Below, one piece after another: positions 13,933-23,171 of a stretch of DNA of 30,585 nucleotides (within the stretch, counting starts at the first letter, position 1; every line of letters begins with the position of its first letter). A program made the translations under genes and the position numbers. Source of the stretch: JAZDJJ01 sp043804035 (GTDB lineage Bacteria; Bacteroidota; Bacteroidia; Palsa-948); the NCBI GenBank assembly GCA_043804035.1, contig JAZDJJ010000113.1, forward strand, positions 1-30,585, written 5' to 3'. The notes beneath the pieces were generated by a model. It saw only the letters and a program-made list of their open reading frames with translations, had not been told where the DNA came from and made no database searches.

Positions 13933-16395
13933 TCAGAAAAATTTTTTGGACAACATTCTGCTAATGAATAATTTTCTTTTCTTTTCTTTTGTAAGTTTAT
14001 CTTCAGCATAACTATAATCGTAATCGTAACCGTAGCCATAACCATAACCGTAATTATGTTTATGATTTTTTGAATCAATATCAACGCTATTAAGCACGAT
14101 AGAAATATTTTTGATATTGTTTTCGTTGTACAAACGGTCTATATTCTGAATAAATCTGCGTTTAGAATATTCTGCACGTAAAATATATATCGGGTAATCG
14201 GCTTTCTGAATAATTGCTATACCATCTGTTACTAATCCAACCGGAGGAGTATCAAGCACAATAAAATCATATTTAGTTTTTAGATAAGCAAGAATGTCAT
14301 CCATCCTTTTGTTGATGATGAGTTCTGAAGGGTTAGGTGGAATTGGACCTGCTGTAATAAAATCAAGATTCTCAAAAGTGCTGTGCTGAATACAATTATC
14401 TATGGTATCTTTTCCTATCAGCAAAGTGCTCATACCATTGATATTTTCTATTTTAAAACTATGATGTATTTTCGGTTTGCGCATATCCAGATCCATTACA
14501 ATAACTTTTTTTCCTGCGTATGCAATAATCGCTGCAAGATTAACAGTCACTAAAGTTTTTCCTTCGCCCGAAATTGTGGAAGTAATGGCTGCTATCTTTG
14601 GACCAGATTCATTTGAAATAAACTGAAGATTTGTACGGAGGGAACGAAATGCTTCAGCAATAATTGATTTGGGATTTTTATCAACTAACAATTGTGAAGT
14701 CGGAATGTCTTTTTTATAGCGAGGAATAATACCAAGTATTGAAATTGTTGCTTTGGTCAATTTATTGATATCGTTCAAAGAATTTATTTCATTATAGGTA
14801 ATGTAGCGAAGCAATATTAAAATCAATGATAATAACAAAGCTGCAAGCAGACATGTGATTAACACTATATTTTTATCGGGAGATATTGGATAGAGAGGGA
14901 TTTTGGCGTTTTCAAGAATAATATGATGCGAAACACTTCCTGCCTGTGCAATAGAATATTCAGTTTTCTTTTCAAGAAGAAGATTATAAAATTTTTCATT
15001 GATGCTAAATAATCGTTGTAGCCGCGAAAGTTCAATCTCTTCTGCAGGAATACTAAAGAAATGTCCTTCCACTTCTTTTACTTTTTTAGCAAGATTTTGT
15101 TTTCTGATAGAAATTTTATTCTTGATAGAACGAATACTTTCCAATAAAAGTTTTTTCCTAACCTCAATTTGAAAATCAATGGATTTGATTTTTTCACTGG
15201 TAGGTGTAACTTCATAAAGAAGTTCTTCTCGTGTTTTCAGAAGATCCGACAAAGAATTAACTTGATTACCGAGCATAGATTCAAACTCATCGCCTGTAAG
15301 AATAGATATCATCTGGTAAGAATCTATATTCTTTTTTTCAGAAATATTTTTTTCAACTTCGTTCAATACATTTTCTTTCAACTCAATTGAAATCATATCA
15401 TCTTCAAGCGTATTCAATCGGGCAAGACCGGCATCACCTGTGTTCTTTACGTCAGAAATCTTGTTTTCCTTTTTAAAAGAATACATGGATGTTTCAACAT
15501 TGCGCAGACGTTCGTATACTATGGCAAGTTGATTATCCAGAAAAGGCAATATTTTTTTTGCACTTTCATTTTTCTTTTCAATATCATAATTAATAAAAGA
15601 ATTCGCTACGGTTGAAACAATATCCGATGTTTTTTGAGCGTTGTTGTCCTTAAAAATTATTTCAATAGTTTTAGCAGATTCATTCAATATGCGCACGTTG
15701 AGGCGAGGAAAATAATCATCAGTGAGATTATCTATATTATTGACTACAAAGTAGAATGTGTTTTCTTTGATAATGCTTTGCTGTTTTTTTATATTTTCAT
15801 AATTAGTAATGTTGATATTTATATCCATTTCGGGAGTATTCAGACATTCACCTGATTTGAATTTGAACGAACGAAGTTTATTGCCAATCGGATAAATAAT
15901 TTTTCCTACATCTTTGTTTTCAAACTGAACATTTATTTTTACCCCTTTAATTGATTTTTCTTTAACGGATACTTCTGCTGAATAGTCGCTTACATTATAA
16001 TGTTCATTACCACGAAATGTTCCTTCTACAAAATAGGTAACATTTAATGGCAATTCTAAAAGCGCTCTTTTCAGAAAGACCTTAGACCTTATGAGTTCAA
16101 CTGATTTAGTGATATCTTCCTGATTCTCATAAAATTTGTCAATATTCAGAATTTTGTTTGTTGCATCTTCAGGAGCAATTTGCAAAATAACTTTTGATTC
16201 ATAAATAGGAAAAGTGTATCGTAAATACAGAAAAAAAAATCCGACAGCAAACAAGAAGAAAAAAATAATCCACATCAAACTTTTTTGAAAAAGGAAAAAG
16301 AAAAGTCCAAATTCAAAATCATTGCTAATATTTGCAATTCGTTCTTTATATTGAGAAACAGAATCTTCGGTATTTGAGTATTGATTCGTAATCAT
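13933..16395 (-). CDS. Wzc-like polysaccharide copolymerase and tyrosine autokinase
   Basis: The 820-residue inner-membrane protein combines a Wzz chain-length domain with a cytoplasmic BY-kinase. Transmembrane segments lie at about 36-58 and 508-531, with a periplasmic region between them rich in coiled-coil helices (about 280-470). The kinase has Walker A ITSTISGEGKT (604-614), Walker A' VIVMDLDMRKP (631-641) and Walker B FIVLDTPP (711-718). The C-terminus carries eight alternating tyrosines (782-796), the expected autophosphorylation cluster. Cycling of that phosphorylation controls polymer length and export in related systems. It lies between the Wza-like lipoprotein gene and rfbC. The tyrosine cluster is encoded by a hexanucleotide-type tandem repeat near 14006-14054. 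Confidence 0.93.
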   Translation of the reverse strand: MITNQYSNTEDSVSQYKERIANISNDFEFGLFFFLFQKSLMWIIFFFLFAVGFFFLYLRYTFPIYESKVILQIAPEDATNKILNIDKFYENQEDITKSVELIRSKVFLKRALLELPLNVTYFVEGTFRGNEHYNVSDYSAEVSVKEKSIKGVKINVQFENKDVGKIIYPIGNKLRSFKFKSGECLNTPEMDININITNYENIKKQQSIIKENTFYFVVNNIDNLTDDYFPRLNVRILNESAKTIEIIFKDNNAQKTSDIVSTVANSFINYDIEKKNESAKKILPFLDNQLAIVYERLRNVETSMYSFKKENKISDVKNTGDAGLARLNTLEDDMISIELKENVLNEVEKNISEKKNIDSYQMISILTGDEFESMLGNQVNSLSDLLKTREELLYEVTPTSEKIKSIDFQIEVRKKLLLESIRSIKNKISIRKQNLAKKVKEVEGHFFSIPAEEIELSRLQRLFSINEKFYNLLLEKKTEYSIAQAGSVSHHIILENAKIPLYPISPDKNIVLITCLLAALLLSLILILLRYITYNEINSLNDINKLTKATISILGIIPRYKKDIPTSQLLVDKNPKSIIAEAFRSLRTNLQFISNESGPKIAAITSTISGEGKTLVTVNLAAIIAYAGKKVIVMDLDMRKPKIHHSFKIENINGMSTLLIGKDTIDNCIQHSTFENLDFITAGPIPPNPSELIINKRMDDILAYLKTKYDFIVLDTPPVGLVTDGIAIIQKADYPIYILRAEYSKRRFIQNIDRLYNENNIKNISIVLNSVDIDSKNHKHNYGYGYGYGYDYDYSYAEDKLTKEKKRKLFISRMLSKKFF
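14006..14054 (-). repeat. Hexanucleotide-type coding repeat for the Wzc tyrosine tail
   Basis: The coding strand repeats TAy-GGn/GAy units so that Tyr alternates with Gly or Asp over eight tyrosines. Third positions vary, so the array is imperfect, but its 6-bp period would let slippage change the tyrosine number without shifting frame. Confidence 0.7.
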
Positions 16396-16447
16396 ATTTA
16401 CTGTTGATTATTTGTATTTTGTTCTGTTTGATTATGGCTTGTCTATA

Positions 16448-17224
16448 TTAAGGGTTGCGGATAAAAACAAATCCTACAAGAACAATTATGGTAGTGAGAA
16501 ATGTCAAGTAAGGCATTATTTCACCCATTACATCTTTTCCGATTTTTAATGATGGTTCCACATAAATAATATCATTTGCCTGTAAAATAAGATCTGCTTG
16601 TTTCATCCCGTCAATAGTTGAAACGTCAATCAAATACACTTCCGGTTTTTTTAGATTTCCTCTTATCAGTTTTATTTTATTTGCTTTTCCTGTTTGCGAA
16701 AGTCCGCCTGCCATTGCGAGAGCTTCCATCAGTGTTGTATTTTCATTTTGTAAGTTTATCACTTTTGCAGTGCCTTCAGAACCCGGAAAAATTATTACTC
16801 TACGGTTGACAACATTTAACTGCAAATATGGTTTATTATAGAAAGCTGAATATTTTTCTTCCAATAATAATTCGCTTTCTCTCAAGGTCATTCCTTTAAG
16901 AAAAACTCTTCCAAGTAAAGGAAGTTTTACTGTACCGTCAAATTCAACTTTGTACTCCATTCCCATTTTTGATGTAGTATTACGGTTTATTCCTTCCGAC
17001 AAAGTTGTCATGTCAATTAATTTAAAACCATCATTAGAAAAAATACTGAAATTTAAAATATCATTTGGCGAGATACGATATTCTATTGGAGGCGAAGGAG
17101 GAAAAGAAGCATATTGAAAGTCCTTTTCGGTTTTAAGCATTACACTTGGGTTAAGCAATTTGCAACCGCTGATTACAAAAACCATCAGGCAAATAAACAT
17201 TATTGTTCTGAAAATGTTTTGCAT
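16448..17224 (-). CDS. Wza-like polysaccharide export outer-membrane lipoprotein
   Basis: The 258-residue protein forms the outer-membrane/periplasmic part of the capsule or exopolysaccharide exporter. It has a lipoprotein signal with a lipobox VISGC, the lipid-modified Cys at position 21. The Poly_export motif follows (EYRISPNDILNFSIF, then VKLPLLGRVFLKGMTLRESELLLEEKY), then an SLBB-like repeat (AMAGGLSQTGKANKIKLIRG) and DIIYVEPS. A C-terminal hydrophobic helix (about 236-256) replaces the amphipathic barrel helix of E. coli Wza, as is common in Bacteroidota. It is first in an operon with the Wzc-like gene 52 bp downstream. A TACGTTTG box lies about 25-30 bp upstream. Confidence 0.92.
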   Translation of the reverse strand: MQNIFRTIMFICLMVFVISGCKLLNPSVMLKTEKDFQYASFPPSPPIEYRISPNDILNFSIFSNDGFKLIDMTTLSEGINRNTTSKMGMEYKVEFDGTVKLPLLGRVFLKGMTLRESELLLEEKYSAFYNKPYLQLNVVNRRVIIFPGSEGTAKVINLQNENTTLMEALAMAGGLSQTGKANKIKLIRGNLKKPEVYLIDVSTIDGMKQADLILQANDIIYVEPSLKIGKDVMGEIMPYLTFLTTIIVLVGFVFIRNP

Positions 17225-17247
17225 ATTTATTTTCTATAAACAGATAG

Positions 17248-17255
17248 CAAACGTA
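17248..17255 (-). promoter_or_regulatory. Candidate -7 element of the polysaccharide export operon
   Basis: The minus strand reads TACGTTTG, a TAnnTTTG match about 25 bp before the ATG at 17224. A TTTATG about 19 bases further upstream could be a weak -33. Confidence 0.55.
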
Positions 17256-17300
17256 CATAAAATTTTTAATTACACATAAACGGGATAAAAATCAAAAAGA

Positions 17301-17473
17301 TTTCCGTCTTGAAGAACAAACAGAATTACTAACTCCATCATTTATGGCGGAGACTACCTGGCGACAAGATATAACGGCTTTAGCCATAACTTTTGAAATG
17401 ACCTATAGTTGTTTTTTATCAGGGCTGAAACCCGTCATATCATTTTGTTTCTTCTCCGCCATAAATGGCGGAG
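17301..17473 (-). repeat. Family B palindromic repeat, copy 2
   Basis: Within a 347-bp gene-free spacer, 17301-17400 is the reverse complement of the blocks at 6540-6689: TTTCCGTCTTGAAGAACA, a CTCCATCATTTATGGCGGAG hairpin and ACGGCTTTAGCCATAACTTT. It continues with GGGCTGAAACCC (about 17422-17433) and the near-perfect palindrome CTCCGCCATAAATGGCGGAG (17454-17473). No coding content is supported. The rest of the spacer (17474-17571) shows nothing. Confidence 0.75.
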
Positions 17474-17571
17474 TTAATTTGTTTTCTCCTAACGAATTAA
17501 AAAAAATGTTACTGTTATTTACAAATTCGGAAATCTATTTCTGTTAGATATACTTCAAACTTGAATTCAGT

Positions 17572-18147
17572 TTACTGATTGCTCTGCATTTTGTTCAGAA
17601 TATTAAATGCGTTATCCACATTATTTATTCTTTCAATCACTAACGACAATTTTTCATTTTCCTCCCGCATCCTGCATTGTCTTGGATTCTGTTGGACGAA
17701 TTTGATTACAGCAGAAAATATTTCCGATTGGAAATAAGGCGAATTTTTATTTAACGTAAAATATCCTGTCATCTTTTCTTTTTTAAGAATTAATTTTTCA
17801 AAACCCAGTTGCATTGCTTTCCATCGCAGTCGTACTACATTGAGCAGATGTTTTGTTTTTTCAGGAACAGTACCAAATCTATCTTTCAATTGATTTTCAA
17901 AAGCAGAAAGTTCTTTTTCGGTTTTGCAATTATCTAATTGCTGATAAAGAGTTACCCGCTCAGTAATATTCTCCACATATTCATCGGGAATTAATATTTC
18001 AAGGTCGGTATCAATTATACAGTCGCGAATAATAAATGGACGAAGAGCAAGAGGGGTATTTGTTTCCTTTTCGCTCTCTGCCAACTGCTTACTGTTTGCT
18101 TCTTCCTGCAATTCCACCATTGCTTCGTCCAGAATTTTTTGATACAT
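17572..18147 (-). CDS. mfd: Mfd C-terminal fragment (D7 domain) after an in-frame stop
   Basis: The 191-residue frame starts MYQKILDEAMVELQEEA and continues in the same reading frame as the Mfd gene upstream, separated only by TAG and one GAG codon. It carries the TRCF C-terminal domain (LIPDEYVENITERVTLYQQL, then ELKDRFGTVPEK and LLNVVRLRWKAMQLGFEKL). In E. coli the D7 domain holds Mfd in an inhibited state by packing against the UvrA-binding domain. It could be translated by re-initiation, since its ATG follows the stop by 3 bases with an AGGAG sequence immediately before it, though that spacing is too tight for a standard ribosome site. Otherwise it is only expressed by readthrough. Confidence 0.8.
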   Translation of the reverse strand: MYQKILDEAMVELQEEANSKQLAESEKETNTPLALRPFIIRDCIIDTDLEILIPDEYVENITERVTLYQQLDNCKTEKELSAFENQLKDRFGTVPEKTKHLLNVVRLRWKAMQLGFEKLILKKEKMTGYFTLNKNSPYFQSEIFSAVIKFVQQNPRQCRMREENEKLSLVIERINNVDNAFNILNKMQSNQ

Positions 18148-18150
18148 CTC

Positions 18151-20931
18151 CTAACCAATTTCTGTAATGAATCCACTTTGTTCGGCACCGAGCAAATTTC
18201 CCGCACCGCGAATGTCAAGGTCTCGCATGGCAATATGAAATCCGCTGCCAAGATCAGAAAATTCTTCTATGGCACGCAATCGTTTTCTTGCTTCGGAAGT
18301 CAAAGTGTGAATTGGAGGAGTAAGTAAATAGCAAAATGCTTTTTTATTTGAACGTCCAACCCTACCACGCAACTGATAGAGATCGCTCAATCCAAAATTT
18401 TGCGCATCATTGATGAAGATAGTGTTGGCATTCGGAATGTCAAGTCCGGATTCAATAATAGTGGTGCAAACAAGCACATCAAATTCTCCTTCTATGAAAT
18501 CCATCATTGACTTCTCAAGAGTTTTACTTTTCATTTGCCCATGTGCGACAATTACTCTTGCTTTCAGACAAATTCTTCGGATAAGTTCTGCATATCGCTC
18601 AATGTTCTGCACCCGGTTGTGAACAAAAAATATTTGTCCGCCACGGGAAATTTCATATTCAATTGTTTCGGAAATTATTTTTTCGTTGAACGAATGACAT
18701 TCCGTGTGAATTGGATAGCGGTTTGGCGGTGGCGTGTTGATGATTGACATATCACGTGCTCCCATCATTGAAAACTGAAGCGTCCGCGGAATAGGAGTTG
18801 CGGTTAGAGTGAGCGTATCAACATTTGTTTTGATTGTTTTTAGTTTATCTTTTGCCGACACTCCAAATTTTTGTTCTTCATCAACTATCATCAATCCGAT
18901 GTCTTTGAACTTAACATCTTTTCCGAGTAAGAGGTGTGTGCCAATAATAATGTCGGTTTTTCCTTCTGCGAGATTTTTCAGCGACTCTTTCTGTTGTTTT
19001 GATGACTTAAAGCGATTGATATAATCCACAGAGCAGGGAAGTTCTTTCATTCTATCCGAAAATGTTTTGTAATGCTGAATCGCGAGAATAGTTGTTGGTA
19101 CAAGCACTGCAACTTGTTTGCTGTCGTTCACAGCTTTGAATGCTGCACGAATGGCAATTTCGGTTTTTCCAAAACCCACATCTCCGCAAATTAATCTGTC
19201 CATTGGTGTTTCTGATTCCATATCGCGCTTTACATCGGCAGTAGATTTTATCTGGTCGGGCGTGTCTTCATAAATGAAAGATGCTTCCAACTCGTTTTGT
19301 AAATAAGTATCGGGCAAAAAAGCAAATCCTTTTTGTTTTTTACGTTGTGCATAAAGTTTTATTAGATTAAAAGCAATCTCTTTAACTTTCTTTTTTGTTT
19401 TTTGTTTCAGATTCGTCCACGTGTTAGAACCAAGTTTGTCAAGTTGCGGAACTCCCCCCTCTTTACCTGAGTACTTTGAAATCTGATGCAATGCGTGAAT
19501 GCTGATGTATAACACATCGTTGTCTTTGTACACAAGGCGAATTGACTCTTGTTGCTTTCCGTTTATTTCAATTTTTTCTAATCCACCAAACCGCCCGATG
19601 CCATAATCAATATGTGTAACATAATCTCCCGGGTTCATCGCCTTAAATTCTTTCAGTGTGATGGCTTCATCCTTTTTGAATCCACTGCTTGATAATTTAT
19701 AGCGATGATAACGTTCAAATATCTGATGGTCGGTGTAGCAGGAAAGTTTTAAGTCATGATCAATAAATCCCTCGTGAATAATACATCCTGAATCCCCCGT
19801 AAATGGAAGAATTTTGTCTTCGCCGGAGATACTCTCAAATATTGCATAGAGCCGTTCAATTTGTTTTGGATTGTCAGAAAAAATTATGTTTTTATATCCC
19901 TCTGCTGCTTGTTGTTCCAATGTTTTAATCAGCAATTCAAAATTTTTATTGAAAGATGGCTGAGGATAAAAATGAAATGAATGAATTTCGGGTGCCGGAA
20001 AGTAAGATGAGTTTCCAAATTCTATAAGCGGAAATTTTAAACATTGTTGAATAATTTCTTCGGGAGATAAAAAAATTTTTTCTGTTGATATAATATTTTT
20101 AAACACCAAATGAGCGTCCCTTATCCATAGATTCAGATTGATTGAATTATCTTTTGTGTTATCAATAATGTAATCAATGATTGACGATGATTCGTCTAAA
20201 TGAATTTTTTTCTGAATATCGGGAAGAATTGAAGCGCTTTCCTGATGATGCAGAGATAATTGATTTATTGAATCAAAAGTGCGGATGGAAGCAACATCAT
20301 CTCCCGAAAATTCTATGCGGTACGGATTATCATTTGCAAAAGAAAAAATATCTACAATGCCTCCGCGAACAGAGAACTGTCCCGGTTCAATTACAAAATC
20401 ACTTCTTAAAAACCCATATTCAAAAAGTAAATCGGATAAAAAGGAAATTGAAATTTTTTCTCCGCGTTTCAATTCCAAAGAACTTTTTTCTAATTGCTGT
20501 TTTGAAATTACTTTTTCAGTAATTGCTTCAGCATAAGAGACAATAAATAGTGTTTTGTTTTCCTTTTTGATTGCATTCAGTACTTCGGCTCTTAATTGAA
20601 TATTGGATGTGTCCGTGTCATCAATCTGAAATGGTTTGCGGAATGATGAAGGGAAAAAAAATATTTTGGCACTTTCCATTTTCCCTGAGGATACAGATGA
20701 TGATAATGCTTGTAAATCATTTAGTAAATAAGCGGCTTCTTCTTTTTCAGAAAGAATGATGAGGTGAATTCCTTTTTTTTGTTCTGCAACTGCACGAATG
20801 ATAAATGCAGCAGAAGATCCTACCAATCCTTTCAGATGAAGCAGAGATTGTTTTTCATTCAAAGCAGAAACGACATCGGAAATTCTTTTATCCTGAAAAT
20901 AATATTGAATCGGATTTGAGGGTGTAGTCAT
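18151..20931 (-). CDS. mfd: Transcription-repair coupling factor Mfd, truncated by in-frame TAG
   Basis: Mfd removes RNA polymerase stalled at lesions and recruits UvrA. From the ATG at 20931 (an upstream TTG at 20955 would overlap the preceding gene) the frame gives 926 residues: UvrB-like N-terminal domain, RNA-polymerase-interacting domain (YVTHIDYGIGRFGGLEKI, about 437-454), Walker A GDVGFGKTE (583-591), DEEQ (684-687), TATPIPRTL, QLRGRVGRS and the TRG motif DIRGAGNLLGAEQSGFITEIG. Relatives continue G-F/Y-E-MYQKILDEA; here the aromatic codon position is TAG. The joined protein would be 1119 residues, the family norm, so this single codon is the only lesion. TAG is an ordinary stop in this window (for example the sugar transferase), so recoding is not implied. 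Confidence 0.93.
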   Translation of the reverse strand: MTTPSNPIQYYFQDKRISDVVSALNEKQSLLHLKGLVGSSAAFIIRAVAEQKKGIHLIILSEKEEAAYLLNDLQALSSSVSSGKMESAKIFFFPSSFRKPFQIDDTDTSNIQLRAEVLNAIKKENKTLFIVSYAEAITEKVISKQQLEKSSLELKRGEKISISFLSDLLFEYGFLRSDFVIEPGQFSVRGGIVDIFSFANDNPYRIEFSGDDVASIRTFDSINQLSLHHQESASILPDIQKKIHLDESSSIIDYIIDNTKDNSINLNLWIRDAHLVFKNIISTEKIFLSPEEIIQQCLKFPLIEFGNSSYFPAPEIHSFHFYPQPSFNKNFELLIKTLEQQAAEGYKNIIFSDNPKQIERLYAIFESISGEDKILPFTGDSGCIIHEGFIDHDLKLSCYTDHQIFERYHRYKLSSSGFKKDEAITLKEFKAMNPGDYVTHIDYGIGRFGGLEKIEINGKQQESIRLVYKDNDVLYISIHALHQISKYSGKEGGVPQLDKLGSNTWTNLKQKTKKKVKEIAFNLIKLYAQRKKQKGFAFLPDTYLQNELEASFIYEDTPDQIKSTADVKRDMESETPMDRLICGDVGFGKTEIAIRAAFKAVNDSKQVAVLVPTTILAIQHYKTFSDRMKELPCSVDYINRFKSSKQQKESLKNLAEGKTDIIIGTHLLLGKDVKFKDIGLMIVDEEQKFGVSAKDKLKTIKTNVDTLTLTATPIPRTLQFSMMGARDMSIINTPPPNRYPIHTECHSFNEKIISETIEYEISRGGQIFFVHNRVQNIERYAELIRRICLKARVIVAHGQMKSKTLEKSMMDFIEGEFDVLVCTTIIESGLDIPNANTIFINDAQNFGLSDLYQLRGRVGRSNKKAFCYLLTPPIHTLTSEARKRLRAIEEFSDLGSGFHIAMRDLDIRGAGNLLGAEQSGFITEIG

Positions 20932-20944
20932 ATTTTTTGGCAAA

Positions 20945-23050
20945 TCATTTTCCAATTATTTCTTTTGCTCTTTCTCTATATTCTTCCGCTTTATTCTTAT
21001 CGCCAAGTAGTTCGTAAGTAACCGCAAGATTACTGATTGCCTGTACATTGTTTGGACTAATGGCAAGCACTTTGTTTAGCACTTCAATATTTTTGTTGTA
21101 ATTTTTCAGCATACCGTAACAATTAGAAAGATTAACCAGCGCATCAATAAAAGAAGAATTTAATTTGGTGGATTTTTCAAGGCATCGGGCAGCATTTGTA
21201 TAATCTCCCCTTGATGCATAATCTGTTCCAAGTTTGTAATAGAATCTAAAATCGCGATTTTTTTCGGGAGTAGAATTTTCCACAGAGTCAGGATTTATAG
21301 AAGTTGGAAATAATTTTATATCCAATCCCGTTCTCTTTTTATGCGCTTCATGATTTTTTATTCCATCAGGAAAATATGGATTCACTTCTACAGCTTTGTT
21401 GTAATAGTACGAAGCTATTTCTTGTTTCCCGGTGGTTTCGTAGAGGATTCCCAAATTGTTGTAACTAATTGCAAATCCGGGCGCTTCCTGTATGGCGCGT
21501 GTATAATAAAAAATTGCAGAGTCATTATTCACATGAACGGTTTGATAAGCCACTCCCATTTTAAAAAATGCATCTCCGAAGTGAGGATTTATTTTAAGTG
21601 CTTTTCTGAGTTGTGCAGTTCCATTTTCAAAAAATTCTTTTTTCCTGGCAGGATTTTTTTCAGTAATTCCCAGATTAATGATTTCGCTTCCGCAATGTCT
21701 CCACACCTGACAACTGTTGGGTGAAGCATTTATATCGGTGGAAAAAAGAGTCATGTTATCGTGCCATACAGAATTTCTTGTGATGGTTTTAAATGAATAG
21801 AGCAAAAAAAGCACGATGTACGATATGCAATGTACAATATATAATTTCAAATTTTGGATTCGTAATTCGTAATTCGCAATCCGTAGTTTGAAACCTAAAA
21901 GCCATGTAACAATAATGCAAAATCCCAGCGAAGGTGCGTACAAAAATCTTTCTGCTAAAATTCCTCCTCTGAGAAATACAAATGCCAGGGCTGGAGCGAG
22001 TGTAATGCAGAAAAATAAAACACCAAATGTCAGCGGAGATTTTTTTAGCAGTTTTTTGAAACAGAAATAAATAAACACGACAGAAAGTAAAATTCCGAAC
22101 CATACTCCACCGGAAAAAAATGACGCAGCAGGAATTTGATTGTAAGAATAATCATACGAAAGAGGATGAGGCAAAAGAATCAGTTTTACACACTGAACAA
22201 AAATCAGAAATACAGATGAAATTTTTGCATCTGCTTCGGCATAAGGATAATTTACAATGTCTTTGGGAATTGTTCCCGAAATAGTTCCGAGCACCTCGTA
22301 CTTCAGAATTTGAAAAATAAAAATCATCACAAGAAATGGAATTGCTTTCAGAAGACATTGTTTAATAGAAAAATTATAAGTAAAAAATAAAATCAGCGGA
22401 GCGATAATCAGTCCCGTCATAGAAGTTTCTTTAGAAAGAAGTGCAAGAAAGAAAAACACAGAAGAAGAAATCAAAAATCCAAAATTAATTTTTGAATTTT
22501 TATACGCACGAAGAAAAAGTAATAATGCAATCGTCAAGTTCAAAAAAGCAAGTATCTCATCGCGACTTTTTATGTTGGCTACTACTTCAGTATGAATTGG
22601 ATGTGAAATAAAAAGGAGAGTAACAATAAAGGAAAATATCGGATGAAAATTCCGGAACATTTTCATCAGAAGTAAGCAAAGAAAAAATCCTGTGAGTGCA
22701 TAAAGGATAACATTTCCGAGATGACTCACATGCGGATTTTGCTGAAAGAATTCATTTTCTACAGCAAAGGTTATCATAGAAAGCGGACGGTAGTATCCGA
22801 GATTCACATTGTCAAAATGCCACATGCCTACATTCAGGATTTTGGGAATACCGCTGATGCCTTCTGTTACATTGGGATTACTTGTGATTGCGCCAACATC
22901 ATCAAGCACATATTCGTGTTTTATCGTATTGAAATAAAGACAAAACCCAACGACAGCAGAAATAATTGCAAACCATAAGTTCGGCTTGAATATATGTTTC
23001 TGCTTGTTTTGTTTTTGCAAAACTGTTTTTGTTTGTTTCTTTTGTTTCAT
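20945..23050 (-). CDS. TMTC-like GT-C family membrane protein with TPR repeats
   Basis: The 701-residue protein resembles TMTC-type putative O-mannosyltransferases: an N-terminal GT-C region with about 10 hydrophobic helices, the first-loop acidic motif EYVLDDVGAITSNPNV, GYYRPLSMITFAVE, and SHPIHTEVVANIKSRDEIL, which closely resembles the HPxHTEAVAxxxxRxD block of TMTC proteins. The last 230 residues are TPR-like repeats (for example AISYNNLGILYETTGKQEIA and VQAISNLAVTYELLGDKNKA). The likely role is glycosyl transfer to secreted proteins from a polyprenyl donor, with the TPRs binding substrate. It is immediately upstream of mfd (13 bp). Residues around 390-415 (LRIANYELRIQN, then LYIVHCISYIV) are encoded by an intergenic-type microrepeat. 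Confidence 0.8.
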   Translation of the reverse strand: MKQKKQTKTVLQKQNKQKHIFKPNLWFAIISAVVGFCLYFNTIKHEYVLDDVGAITSNPNVTEGISGIPKILNVGMWHFDNVNLGYYRPLSMITFAVENEFFQQNPHVSHLGNVILYALTGFFLCLLLMKMFRNFHPIFSFIVTLLFISHPIHTEVVANIKSRDEILAFLNLTIALLLFLRAYKNSKINFGFLISSSVFFFLALLSKETSMTGLIIAPLILFFTYNFSIKQCLLKAIPFLVMIFIFQILKYEVLGTISGTIPKDIVNYPYAEADAKISSVFLIFVQCVKLILLPHPLSYDYSYNQIPAASFFSGGVWFGILLSVVFIYFCFKKLLKKSPLTFGVLFFCITLAPALAFVFLRGGILAERFLYAPSLGFCIIVTWLLGFKLRIANYELRIQNLKLYIVHCISYIVLFLLYSFKTITRNSVWHDNMTLFSTDINASPNSCQVWRHCGSEIINLGITEKNPARKKEFFENGTAQLRKALKINPHFGDAFFKMGVAYQTVHVNNDSAIFYYTRAIQEAPGFAISYNNLGILYETTGKQEIASYYYNKAVEVNPYFPDGIKNHEAHKKRTGLDIKLFPTSINPDSVENSTPEKNRDFRFYYKLGTDYASRGDYTNAARCLEKSTKLNSSFIDALVNLSNCYGMLKNYNKNIEVLNKVLAISPNNVQAISNLAVTYELLGDKNKAEEYRERAKEIIGK
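21812..21887. repeat. Intergenic-type microrepeat inside a membrane-protein gene
   Basis: The sequence contains GATTCGTAATTCGTAATTCG (21858-21877) next to a GTAC-rich stretch (ACGATGTACGATATGCAATG). A related GATTCGTAATTC is found at 9991-10002 outside genes, and AATTCGTTATTCG near 13245-13257. Here it is read in frame as about 25 extra residues in a hydrophilic-to-membrane junction. Confidence 0.6.
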
Positions 23051-23171
23051 TAGTTAAATGAAAACCATATTAGTACTTATGTAAAAAACCATAATAAGGA
23101 TTTTTTTCATTGTTCATCAATAAATCTGCGGAAAAATAAACTTTGGCGTAAGTCAAGTGTCCTATGAGTTA

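Noticed and set aside
18151..18153. Alternative genetic code in which TAG encodes an amino acid
   Set aside because: TAG closes other genes in the window (sugar transferase at 1394, hypothetical at 11266), so recoding does not fit.
20931..20955. The longer Mfd start at TTG (20955)
   Set aside because: It overlaps the preceding gene by 11 bp and adds eight residues without family support; the ATG at 20931 is better.
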